Shown in pieces: positions 48,631 through 57,628 of a DNA stretch of 64,000 nucleotides. Position 1 is the first letter of the stretch; every line of letters begins with the position of its first letter. The stretch lies in contig JAFZSL010000070.1 of the NCBI GenBank assembly GCA_017619375.1, positions 62,001 to 126,000 of the forward strand, in the 5' to 3' direction. The notes under the pieces were generated by a model. The model was not told the origin of the DNA, did no database searches, and saw nothing but the letters and a program-made list of their open reading frames with translations. The translations under genes and the position numbers were made by a program. The stretch is from Prevotella sp. (GTDB lineage: Bacteria > Bacteroidota > Bacteroidia > Bacteroidales > Bacteroidaceae).

Positions 48631-49500
48631 ATGAAAAAGGTATTGTTTTTTGCCGTTTGTTTGCTTGCAATCATTGGTTGCAAGGAAGAGCCGAAGGCTC
48701 CCGTGGTGCAGACGGTGGTTGTGGATGGCAACGACTCTTTGCAGGCCATCATCGACCAAAGGGAAAAGGAAATGAACGACTTGATGTCGGTATTCAATGA
48801 AATACAGGAAGGATTCCGTCAAATCAACGAGAAGGAGAAGCGTGTCACACTCGCCAAGGCAGGAGAGGGTGTCGACAAGGTTGCCCGTATCAAGTCTGAC
48901 ATGCAGTTCATCAAGGACAAGATGAACGAGAACAGGTTGTTGATTGAGAAACTGCGCGGTCAGCTCAGCGAGAGCAGCCTGCGGGGAGAGGAAATCAAAA
49001 AGACTTTGGAGAACACCATCGCCGCATTGACCAGCCAGTTGGAAGCGAAAAACCAGCAATATGAGGAGTTGGTTGCTCAACTGAATGCCAAGGATGTGAA
49101 AATCAGTGAGATGGACAATACCATCACTACGCTCAACAAAGATGTGGAAGACTTGAAGACCGAGACGGCTCAGAAACAGCAGACCATCAACGAGCAAGAC
49201 AAGCAAATGCACATCGCCTACTATGTCTATGGCACCAAGAGCGAGTTGAAGGAGCAAGGCATCCTAACGAAGAAGGGAGAGGTGTTGGAGAAGACATTCA
49301 ACAAGAATTACTTCACCAAGATAGACTACCGCTATCAGAAGGAAATCAAACTCTTCTCCAAGAGTGCCAAGTTTCTCACCTCCCATCCCCAGGCTTCTTA
49401 TCAATTGGAGAGGGATGCCAAGAAGGAATACGTCCTTCGCATCACCAATCCTGACCTTTTCTGGAGCACAAGCAAATATTTGGTCGTGCTTGTGAAATAA
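48631..49500 (+). CDS. Coiled-coil lipoprotein of unknown function
   Basis: 289 residues. A signal peptide with lipobox (LLAIIGC, Cys at 17) predicts a lipid-anchored envelope protein. From about residue 35 to 190 it is a long helical coiled coil rich in E, K, Q and N, with stretches such as EKLRGQLSESSLRGEEIKKT. The last 90 residues hold HIAYYVYGTKSELKEQGILT and a beta-rich end. I do not recognise a defined family beyond Bacteroidetes lipoproteins of this design. It starts 90 bases after rsmI, with no clear promoter between, so may be read through. A strong terminator follows. Confidence 0.7.
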   Translation: MKKVLFFAVCLLAIIGCKEEPKAPVVQTVVVDGNDSLQAIIDQREKEMNDLMSVFNEIQEGFRQINEKEKRVTLAKAGEGVDKVARIKSDMQFIKDKMNENRLLIEKLRGQLSESSLRGEEIKKTLENTIAALTSQLEAKNQQYEELVAQLNAKDVKISEMDNTITTLNKDVEDLKTETAQKQQTINEQDKQMHIAYYVYGTKSELKEQGILTKKGEVLEKTFNKNYFTKIDYRYQKEIKLFSKSAKFLTSHPQASYQLERDAKKEYVLRITNPDLFWSTSKYLVVLVK

Positions 49501-49572
49501 GTTGGACCACGCCTTCCCCAGCCAAGCATCAACAAGTGGAAGACGGCACGGGCGACTCCGTGGATTCGTAAT

Positions 49573-49618
49573 CAAGACAACAGTGACAACACTAGTTTTT
49601 AATGTCACTGTTGTCTTG
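49573..49618 (+). terminator. Terminator after the coiled-coil lipoprotein gene
   Basis: Perfect 16-bp stem, CAAGACAACAGTGACA against TGTCACTGTTGTCTTG, 14-base loop, 72 bases after the stop codon. Confidence 0.75.
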
Positions 49619-49787
49619 TATTTGTTTATAATGGTCTTCTGATTTTTTCAAGACAAATGTCTTCGATTTGATTTTTCATCTTGCTGTTACCCTATTGCAT
49701 ATTCTCACGTGCAAAAACCGATATGTTTCATTTTGTATGTAGAATAAGCGCTGGGAATAAAAGAAAATTCACTTTTTTATCAATTTT

Positions 49788-49819
49788 TTTGTGTTTTGAA
49801 GGTAAAATGTTTAATTTTG
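49788..49819 (+). promoter_or_regulatory. susC promoter
   Basis: TTTG, exactly 20 nt, TAATTTTG, 53 bases before the start at 49873. Confidence 0.7.
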
Positions 49820-49872
49820 CAAACTGCAAAAGTTTCTAAAGTTGATTTTGAAAATCAAAACTATACATTTTT

Positions 49873-52800
49873 ATGAGAAAAAGACTAAGCTTGATTTTGG
49901 CTCTGCTGACCATTTTCACTGGTTTGGCGATGGCTCAAAATACTGTTTCGGGCGTTGTCGTCTCTGCTGACGATGGTGAGCCGATCATTGGAGCCACTGT
50001 GACTGTGAAAGGTACCAAGGTAGCGACCGTGACCGACATCGACGGTAAGTTCTCGCTCACCACCAGCACAGCCTCGCCCACTTTGGAGATTACATACATC
50101 GGTATGCAGAAGGTTACCGTCAAGGGTAGCAAAAACATGAAAGTCACCATGCAAGCCGATGCTGACATGCTCGAAGAAGTGGTGGTCACTGGTATGCAAC
50201 AGATGGACAAACGATTGTTCACTGGAGCCACCGCCAAGGTGGATGCCGAGAAGGCACGACTCGATGGTGTGGCCGACGTCACCCGTTCCTTGGAAGGACG
50301 CGTGGCAGGTGTCTCCGTGGAGAACGTCTCCGGCACCTTTGGTACGGCCCCCAAGATTCGCGTGCGTGGCGCCACCTCCATCTATGGCAGCTCTTCGCCA
50401 CTGTGGGTGGTCGACGGTGTCATCATGGAGGATGCCGTGAAGGTCTCCGCCGACGACCTCTCGTCTGGTGACGCCGAGACCCTCATCTCCAACGCCATTG
50501 CAGGACTCAACGCCGACGACATCGAGAGTTTCCAAGTGCTTAAGGACGGTAGCGCCACCTCCATCTACGGTGCACGTGCCATGGCAGGCGTGGTGGTCAT
50601 CACCACCAAGAAAGGACGTGCCGGCCACAGCAGCATCAACTACACCGGTGAGTTCACCTACCGTATGAAACCCTCCTACAACGATTACAACATCAGCAAC
50701 TCACAAGAGCAGATGGGCATCTACCGCGAAATGGAGAAGAAGGGATGGCTTGAGTTCTCCGCACTGGCCAATGGTTCCTCCTCCGGTCTCTACGGCAAGA
50801 TGTACACCCTCATGGACCAGTATGAGAACGGACAGTTCGGACTTCCCTTCACCGAGGCCGCCAAGAACAGGTACCTCCAGCAGGCAGAGTTCCGCAACAC
50901 CGACTGGTTTGACTTGCTCTTCAACGATAACATCATGCACAACCATTCCATCAGCATCTCGACAGGTACGGAAAGGGCCAACCTCTACGCCTCGCTTTCC
51001 GCCATGCAAGACCCGGGATGGTACAAGGACAGCAAGGTGGAGCGTTACACTGCTAATATGAACGCCTCCTTCAACCTCTCCAAGAACTTGACGCTCACCA
51101 TGCGCACCACGGGATCCGTCCGTGACCAGAAGGCACCTGGTACGCTCAACCAGAGCACCGACGTGGTGAGTGGTGCTGTCAACCGCAACTTCGACATCAA
51201 CCCCTTCAGTTTCTGTATGAACACCTCGAGGACGCTCGACCCCGACGATACATACACCAGGAACTACGCCTCCTTCAACATCTTCCATGAGTTGGATAAC
51301 AACTACATCGACGTCAATGTGTTGGACCTCAAGTTCCAAGGCGAACTCTCTTGGAAACCCGTCCTCGGACTGGAACTCAAGGCCCTTGGTTCCTACCGCG
51401 CCAACCGTTCCACACGCGAGCACTACGTCCTCAATCACTCCAATCAGGCTGAAGCCTATCGCGCAGGTGTGGACAACCCCAACGTGATGTACAACAACTC
51501 CTACCTCTACCAAGACCCGGACAACCCCAACTCTCTCCCTGTCTCCGTCATGCCTGAGGGAGGTATCTTCACCCTCAACCGCAACTCCGTGAAGCAACTT
51601 GACTTCCGTTTCACCGCTAATTATAATAAGGTGTGGAACGACACCCACATTTTCAACATCCTCGCCGGTATGGAAGCCAACCGCGCCGACTACGAGTCTT
51701 CGGAGAACATCACCATGGGTGTCGATTACGAAATGAGCCGCAGGGTTGTCAAGAATGCACTCCGCGAGAAGCAGATGCTCGAGGAAGGCACCATCACCGA
51801 CCAGTTCTCCAGCTTCTGGAACAGGCGTCTTGCCTACGTGCTCAATGTCAACTACTCCTACAAGGGAAGATATGTGCTCAACCTCACTGGGCGCTACGAC
51901 GGCTCCAACCAGTTGGGCAAGGCCAGAAGTTCAAGATGGCTCCCCACATGGAACGTCTCCACCTCCTGGAACGCCCATGAAGAGGAATTCTTCAAAAAAA
52001 TAATGGAGAGAACACACAACGCTTTCTCGCATGCCACACTTCGTCTCTCCTACTCACTCAATGGCGAGCAGACCACGGCATCCAACGCCAACCCCATCTA
52101 TCTCCCCACCACGCTTTGGAGACCATGGGGCGACCAGCAGGAGACAGCCCTTTATCTCTATCAGTTGGGCAACAAGGACCTCACCTATGAGAAGAAGCAC
52201 GAAGTCAACGTCGGTGTCGACCTCGGATTCATCGGCAACCGCATCAATGTCACCGCCGATGTCTACTGGCGCGACAACTTCGACCTCATGGGATACCTCA
52301 ACACCGAGGGTGCAGGCGGAGAAATCAGGAAATTCGCCAATGTCGCCAAGATGAAATCACATGGTGTCGAGGCCACCATCTCCACGCAGAACATCAAGAC
52401 CGCCGACTTCTCGTGGAACACCGACCTCACCTTCTCCTACACCAAGACGGAAATCACCGACCTCCTCTCGCAGACACGTGTCATCGACCTCGTCAGATCG
52501 GGAGGATACACGAGAGTGGGATACCCGCACCGCGCGCTCTTCTCCATCCCCTTCATGGGACTCAACGACGAAGGTGTGCCCACCATCATGAATGAAGAAG
52601 GCAACATCACCACTTCCGACATAAACTTCCAGGAGTATGACAAGTTGGACTTCCTCAAGTACGAGGGGTCCGCCGAGCCTACCACAACCGGTGGTTTGAA
52701 CAACATGGTGCGTTGGAAGAACTGGAGACTCAATGTCTTCATCACTTACTCCTTCGGCAACAAACTCCGTCTCGACCCGGTGTTCTCTTATGGATACTCC

Positions 52801-53193
52801 GACCAGAGCGCCATGCCCAAGGAATTCAAGAACAGGTGGGTCATCCCTGGCGACGAGAAGGTGACCAACATCCCCACCATCGCCAGCGTAAGGCAGTATT
52901 ATAACGACCGCTACATTGGATACGCCTACAATGCTTACAACTACTCTACGGCACGTGTGGCCGACGGAGGGTTCATCCGCATGAAGGACATCTCGCTCAC
53001 CTACGACTTCAATCCCACGTTCATCAACAAGATCGGCCTTGGGTCGGCATCGCTCAAACTCGACGCCACCAACCTCTTCTTGATTTACTCCGACAAGAAA
53101 CTCAACGGACAAGACCCGGAATTCGTCAACGCCGGCGGTGTGGCCTCGCCACTGTCCAAGCAGTTCACGCTCACTGTCAGACTGGGCATCTAA
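49873..53193 (+). CDS. SusC/RagA family TonB-linked outer-membrane protein
   Basis: 1106 residues. Signal peptide (ILALLTIFTGLAMAQ), then a CarboxypepD_reg-like domain (TVSGVVVSADDGEPIIGATV), the TonB-box region (LEEVVVTGMQQMDKR), the plug (LEGRVAGVSVENVSG, PKIRVRGATSIYGSSSPLWV and VDGVIMEDAVKV), and a beta barrel ending in FTLTVRLGI with an aromatic-poor but typical last strand. It imports a large ligand with energy from TonB. The SusD partner follows 27 bases after. Neighbours are peptidases and lipoproteins rather than glycosidases, so the ligand is more likely a peptide or metal complex than a glycan; this is inference. Codon use is strongly biased to C-ending codons, suggesting high expression. 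Confidence 0.95.
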   Translation: MRKRLSLILALLTIFTGLAMAQNTVSGVVVSADDGEPIIGATVTVKGTKVATVTDIDGKFSLTTSTASPTLEITYIGMQKVTVKGSKNMKVTMQADADMLEEVVVTGMQQMDKRLFTGATAKVDAEKARLDGVADVTRSLEGRVAGVSVENVSGTFGTAPKIRVRGATSIYGSSSPLWVVDGVIMEDAVKVSADDLSSGDAETLISNAIAGLNADDIESFQVLKDGSATSIYGARAMAGVVVITTKKGRAGHSSINYTGEFTYRMKPSYNDYNISNSQEQMGIYREMEKKGWLEFSALANGSSSGLYGKMYTLMDQYENGQFGLPFTEAAKNRYLQQAEFRNTDWFDLLFNDNIMHNHSISISTGTERANLYASLSAMQDPGWYKDSKVERYTANMNASFNLSKNLTLTMRTTGSVRDQKAPGTLNQSTDVVSGAVNRNFDINPFSFCMNTSRTLDPDDTYTRNYASFNIFHELDNNYIDVNVLDLKFQGELSWKPVLGLELKALGSYRANRSTREHYVLNHSNQAEAYRAGVDNPNVMYNNSYLYQDPDNPNSLPVSVMPEGGIFTLNRNSVKQLDFRFTANYNKVWNDTHIFNILAGMEANRADYESSENITMGVDYEMSRRVVKNALREKQMLEEGTITDQFSSFWNRRLAYVLNVNYSYKGRYVLNLTGRYDGSNQLGKARSSRWLPTWNVSTSWNAHEEEFFKKIMERTHNAFSHATLRLSYSLNGEQTTASNANPIYLPTTLWRPWGDQQETALYLYQLGNKDLTYEKKHEVNVGVDLGFIGNRINVTADVYWRDNFDLMGYLNTEGAGGEIRKFANVAKMKSHGVEATISTQNIKTADFSWNTDLTFSYTKTEITDLLSQTRVIDLVRSGGYTRVGYPHRALFSIPFMGLNDEGVPTIMNEEGNITTSDINFQEYDKLDFLKYEGSAEPTTTGGLNNMVRWKNWRLNVFITYSFGNKLRLDPVFSYGYSDQSAMPKEFKNRWVIPGDEKVTNIPTIASVRQYYNDRYIGYAYNAYNYSTARVADGGFIRMKDISLTYDFNPTFINKIGLGSASLKLDATNLFLIYSDKKLNGQDPEFVNAGGVASPLSKQFTLTVRLGI

Positions 53194-53220
53194 CTCAATC
53201 ACCAAAACATGTATTTTCGT

Positions 53221-54963
53221 ATGAAATCCATCAAACATATCTTCATTTATGCAGCCATCGGAGTGGCGGCACTCACTTCATGCGGCGAGAGCTTCCTTGA
53301 CAAGATACCCGATGAGCGTACAGACATCGATACCGAAGACAAGGTGATGAACCTTCTCAAGAGTGCGTATCCCAATGCCAACTACGAGTGGATTGCCGAG
53401 CTGTCAAGCGACAACCTCATCGACAACTGGGCACCACACCTTCCCACCAAGCCTTGGGATCCGCAGGTTCTCTCACATTACAACTATGCCGCTTACGACC
53501 GCGCAGACGACCAACTCTTCGCTTTCGAACCGGCCACCTATGCCACCTACTCCGACTACGACTCACCAGGAAGCCTTTGGGAAGGATACTATGCTTCCAT
53601 CGCCACTTGCAACGCAGCATTGGAGGCTATCGACGAATTGGCAGCCAAGGACGGCATGACCGCAAAACTCAAGGCCTCAAGGGCGGAGGCATTGCTCATC
53701 AGGGCATATAGCCACTTCTGCCTCGTCAATATGTTCTGCCAGCCTTACAAGGATGAACAGGCCAGCAAGAACGATGTCGGCATCCCCTATGTCAAGGAAG
53801 TGGAGAACGTGGTCAACAAACATTATGACCGTGGCAATGTGGCCAACGTCTATGCCAACATACAGCAAGACCTTGAAGAAGGACTCGCCAATGTCAATGA
53901 GGAGTATTACACCGTGCCGAAATGGCATTTCAACCTCAATGCCGCACATGCCTTCGCTGCAAGGTTCTACCTTTACAAGAGGGAATGGGCGAAGGTGATT
54001 GAACACGCCAATTTCGTCCTCGGCACCGACAACACCACCCTCTTCAACATGATGATGGACTATTCCGTCTTCGAGAACTGCTCTACGGGCGACGACTACA
54101 GCACAGCATGGCAGCACCCCACGCAGAACAACAACCTCATGCTAATCACCACCGGCTCGTTGCTTGAAAGGCGTTGTTTCGGCTACCGTTATTCCATTGC
54201 CGGTCCCAAGGCACGTGAGATATTCCTCATCGGTACAAGGCATCCGCTCTGGTCGAGTTACTATGTATGTCCTATCGCCATCGTCAGCGGCATGTGCTTC
54301 GGCAGTTCCACACACGATTATGGATACATCAACAGTAAGATTTTCGAGCAATTCGAATATTCCGACAAAATCGCACGTATCGGATATCCGCACATCATTC
54401 TCAGGGCCTTCACTGCCAACGAACTCCTGCTCAACCGTGCCGAGGCCAAACTCATGCTCGGACAGGTGAACGAGGGTGTCGAAGACCTTTGCGCCTATTG
54501 GAACAACAGCATCGAGAAGTTCTCCGAGGCTGACCATAAGGCATATTATGAAGCAGGGTACATCAAGGACTGCACCAAGGCCACCATCGAGAAATGGTAT
54601 GTCGACCCCGCCAACAACAACTGCTTCGCCGACTGGCACTTCACACAGAACATCAGCAGCAGTTATGTCGTGCCCGACAACCTCATCCCCTATATGAACT
54701 GTCTTAATGAGTTCCGTCGTTTCGAAACCATGTTCGAGGGACTCCGCTATTTCGACCTCAAGCGTTGGGGCGTCAACTGGAGCCATTCCATCGGCGTGGA
54801 AGCTGCTGTCACACAACTTGAGACCAACGATCCGCGCAAGGCCATCGAGGTGCCCTGGGAGGCCATTTCCGCCGGCATGGCATCATCGAGACCCGCTGTG
54901 TCGAGCTCTTCAGGAGCCAACGAACTGGTGTTGTTTACTGACGAGGACTTTAGAATCAAATAA
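53221..54963 (+). CDS. SusD/RagB family nutrient-binding lipoprotein
   Basis: 580 residues from MKSIKHIFIYAAIGVAALTS at 53221; lipobox ALTSC places the lipid cysteine at residue 20. An ATG 12 bases upstream is less likely. SusD features: N-terminal SFLDKIPDERTDIDT, tetratricopeptide-like helices (ALLIRAYSHFCLVNMFCQPY) and C-terminal LNEFRRFETMFEGLRYFDLK. It caps the SusC barrel on the cell surface and delivers the ligand. It is followed by the zinc-peptidase lipoprotein 18 bases later in the same operon. Confidence 0.93.
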   Translation: MKSIKHIFIYAAIGVAALTSCGESFLDKIPDERTDIDTEDKVMNLLKSAYPNANYEWIAELSSDNLIDNWAPHLPTKPWDPQVLSHYNYAAYDRADDQLFAFEPATYATYSDYDSPGSLWEGYYASIATCNAALEAIDELAAKDGMTAKLKASRAEALLIRAYSHFCLVNMFCQPYKDEQASKNDVGIPYVKEVENVVNKHYDRGNVANVYANIQQDLEEGLANVNEEYYTVPKWHFNLNAAHAFAARFYLYKREWAKVIEHANFVLGTDNTTLFNMMMDYSVFENCSTGDDYSTAWQHPTQNNNLMLITTGSLLERRCFGYRYSIAGPKAREIFLIGTRHPLWSSYYVCPIAIVSGMCFGSSTHDYGYINSKIFEQFEYSDKIARIGYPHIILRAFTANELLLNRAEAKLMLGQVNEGVEDLCAYWNNSIEKFSEADHKAYYEAGYIKDCTKATIEKWYVDPANNNCFADWHFTQNISSSYVVPDNLIPYMNCLNEFRRFETMFEGLRYFDLKRWGVNWSHSIGVEAAVTQLETNDPRKAIEVPWEAISAGMASSRPAVSSSSGANELVLFTDEDFRIK

Positions 54964-54981
54964 AGAAGGAGGACATAAGAT

Positions 54982-56190
54982 ATGAAGAATATGATGAAAA
55001 CCTTGTTGTTTGGCGCCATTGCCATGACAACACTCGGATTTGTCGCCTGCAGCGACGACGACATGGGGCCTTCCATCTTCGACACCCGTGAATACCCACT
55101 CGACAGGAATGCCTATTCCTTCCCGCTCGACACCTTCCTCAAGGTGACCTACCTCGAGCCTTACAACATGCAGTTCATCTACCGCATGGAGGACATCGGG
55201 TCGGATATGACCAAGAACCTCACACCTGCCAGCTATGAGAAGAGTGTCGAACTTGCAGTCCTGCTCAAATACCTCTGGCTCAATGTCTATGAGCAATATG
55301 CAGGACAGGAGTTCCTCAAAATCAATGCACCCCGCATCATCCATGTCATTGGGTCGAAGAACCTCAACCCCAGCCAGGGAACGGAGACGTTGGGCGAGGC
55401 CGGCGGTGGCTTGAAGATATCGCTCTTCAACACTAACAACCTCGATGTGGCCAACGTGGATGTGCTCAACGAGTACTTCATCAAGACCATACATCACGAG
55501 TTCGCACACATCCTCGACCAGACACACATCAGGCCTACTTCCTTCAACCTCATCTCCAGGAACCAGTACGATGCCTCCACATGGACAGAGACGCCTGACT
55601 CCATTGCAGCAGGACGTGGCTTCGTCTCACCCTACGCCTCCAGCGCCGCCGGTGAAGACTGGGTGGAACTCCTCGCCAACTATGTCACACGCGACACCAT
55701 CCAATGGGTACGGCTGATGCAGTCCGCATCCTACGAATGGGAGGAAATCGACATGGATCGTGCCGACTACCTCAAGCGCGCAAGGGGTGCCGACCTCGAC
55801 ACTGTGGGATACTACAGGGAAAGCAACAGCGGGCAAGGCAAGGTCTACAGACGTGCTTGTGAGCGTTATGCCGACGATTATGTGAAGCTCGATGAGAACG
55901 GACAGCCGATGTGGAAGCATAACACCGGCATCGAGGGCGACAAAATCATCCTGCAAAAACTTGACTTGGTGCGTAGTTGGCTCAAGGACAATTGGAACAT
56001 CAACCTTGACGACCTTCGCCACGAAGTGCAGCAGCGCATGTACCTCACCAATGCCGACGGCTCCTTCGTCTTTGACCGCAACGGACGTGTCATCAACAGG
56101 CTTACCTCGCCGACTACCGAGGACCCGTCCATCACACTCCTCGAAAAGCTTGTCAACGAGGTTTATGCCTACAAGTCACTCCAACCATAA
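54982..56190 (+). CDS. Zinc-binding metallopeptidase-like lipoprotein
   Basis: 402 residues. Lipoprotein signal with LGFVACS (Cys 23). HHEFAHILDQTH carries the HExxH zinc site (172-176) and GEDWVELLANYV likely gives the third ligand glutamate (225 or 229). This is the putative zinc-binding metallo-peptidase family often found right behind SusD genes in Bacteroidetes. It would sit on the cell surface and may trim peptides before import or help ligand binding. Activity not proven for most members. Next gene 19 bases later. Length normal for the family. Confidence 0.82.
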   Translation: MKNMMKTLLFGAIAMTTLGFVACSDDDMGPSIFDTREYPLDRNAYSFPLDTFLKVTYLEPYNMQFIYRMEDIGSDMTKNLTPASYEKSVELAVLLKYLWLNVYEQYAGQEFLKINAPRIIHVIGSKNLNPSQGTETLGEAGGGLKISLFNTNNLDVANVDVLNEYFIKTIHHEFAHILDQTHIRPTSFNLISRNQYDASTWTETPDSIAAGRGFVSPYASSAAGEDWVELLANYVTRDTIQWVRLMQSASYEWEEIDMDRADYLKRARGADLDTVGYYRESNSGQGKVYRRACERYADDYVKLDENGQPMWKHNTGIEGDKIILQKLDLVRSWLKDNWNINLDDLRHEVQQRMYLTNADGSFVFDRNGRVINRLTSPTTEDPSITLLEKLVNEVYAYKSLQP

Positions 56191-56209
56191 CCCATAAGCA
56201 ACCATCATC

Positions 56210-57601
56210 ATGAAAAAGATATTTTCCATCTCATTGCTGCTGGCGGCTGCCATTGCATACACTTCCTGTAGCCCCAGCGAGGAAGACGACATCTTCGACA
56301 AGAGTGCGGCAGAGCGACTCAACGAGGCCAGCGACCTCTATTCCAACAGGCTTATGGCATCGCCCAACGGATGGGCCATGCAGCTCTATCCCACCACGGA
56401 TAATGAATATCCTTACGGCAACGGCTACCTTCTGCTCTGCAGGTTCAACAAGGACCACTCCGTCAACGTGTCGATGAACAATGTCTTCACTGACAACAAA
56501 TACATGGAGGACACTTCGCTTTGGGAGGTCATCACCGACAACGGCCCCGTGCTGTCCTTCAACTCGCATAACGCCTGTCTACATAAGTTCAGCGACCCCT
56601 ACGACATCCTCTTCACCGGGACATCTGACATTCCCAACGACGAGTCTGGCGAGGGAGTTGGTGGAGACTATGAGTTCATCATCGTCGATGCACCAGCCGA
56701 TGCCTCCTATATGATGCTCAAGGGCAAGAAACGTGGAACTTATAACCTGCTCACTCCTATTGAGCAAGGTGTGACCTACAAGGAATATCTCGAGGACGTT
56801 CAAGGGTTCCAAGCCAAGATGTTCTCACCCAGTTCGCCTACATTTGATGTAGTTCATTTCAATGACAAAATCTACAAGATGACGGGTGCTGACGATGGAA
56901 TACCCAACATCTTCCCATACGACGGAGACGAGATCATCGACGAGAGTTTCAATGCATTCCTCATCACCAAGAGAGGCAATGAATACTATCTTAGATTCCG
57001 CGACAAGATCAAGGTGGATGATGTGGAAGTTCAAGAGTTCGTCTATAAGCCCGAAAAGGACATCTTCCAAGCTATTGACAACGAGGCATGCTTTATAGAG
57101 GGTGACAATCCTGCTCGTTTCTTCATGCAGACCTTGGGACAGCAGTCCTATAGGTGGGAGTTCGACCAGGAGTCGGAAAAGTTTGCTGCAATCGTCAATG
57201 CAATGAACGAAACTTTCACTTCTGTGTCCACCTCGAGTGTCAAATATTCCTATGAGAATTCCTTGCTCAGGGTCGTTAATGGACAAGTCATCCTGCAAGT
57301 GGTTTATAGTGTGAAAATCTCCAAGCAGAAGGCACAGAGCACAACGGTGAACTACGCCTTCAACGTAAGTCAGAACGGTGACAACGTCAGGTTTACTTAC
57401 GACCAACCCGTCACCGTGGGCAACAGCACAGCAGAAACCGCCGCCGGCATGCTCGACATTGTGCCGGCCATCAAGGATCTAATCAATTATTTCGGCCAGG
57501 AGTTCAGCATCGATGCTGCTGAGACGCGCTTCTTGTTGAATGGCATCAAACTGACTCCCACGGCAGACAATTCTGCTTGGGTAACTTTGAAGAACAACTA
57601 A
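56210..57601 (+). CDS. DUF4302-like lipoprotein
   Basis: 463 residues. Lipoprotein signal with AIAYTSCS (Cys 20). The N-terminal block FDKSAAERLNEASDLYSNRL, followed by SPNGWAMQLYP and GNGYLLLCRFNKDHSVNVSM, is the opening of the DUF4302 family, found in SusC/SusD loci with zinc-peptidase lipoproteins. The remaining part is beta-rich. It is likely a surface lipoprotein that binds or holds the ligand; no catalytic residues are seen. It lies 19 bases after the peptidase and 27 bases before the next gene, in one operon. Confidence 0.78.
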   Translation: MKKIFSISLLLAAAIAYTSCSPSEEDDIFDKSAAERLNEASDLYSNRLMASPNGWAMQLYPTTDNEYPYGNGYLLLCRFNKDHSVNVSMNNVFTDNKYMEDTSLWEVITDNGPVLSFNSHNACLHKFSDPYDILFTGTSDIPNDESGEGVGGDYEFIIVDAPADASYMMLKGKKRGTYNLLTPIEQGVTYKEYLEDVQGFQAKMFSPSSPTFDVVHFNDKIYKMTGADDGIPNIFPYDGDEIIDESFNAFLITKRGNEYYLRFRDKIKVDDVEVQEFVYKPEKDIFQAIDNEACFIEGDNPARFFMQTLGQQSYRWEFDQESEKFAAIVNAMNETFTSVSTSSVKYSYENSLLRVVNGQVILQVVYSVKISKQKAQSTTVNYAFNVSQNGDNVRFTYDQPVTVGNSTAETAAGMLDIVPAIKDLINYFGQEFSIDAAETRFLLNGIKLTPTADNSAWVTLKNN

Positions 57602-57628
57602 ATCATTCACTAATAATACGTACTAATT

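Larger units (their letters stand above)
49501..49872. other. Intergenic gap of 372 bases upstream of susC
   Basis: Holds a strong terminator (49573-49618) and the susC promoter (49788-49819), which together end and begin two units. Nothing else recognised in 49620-49787. Confidence 0.6.

Noticed and set aside
52357-53238. A 293-codon minus-strand frame opposite susC
   Set aside because: Antisense to the SusC barrel; caused by strong C-ending codon bias in susC that removes stop codons on the other strand.
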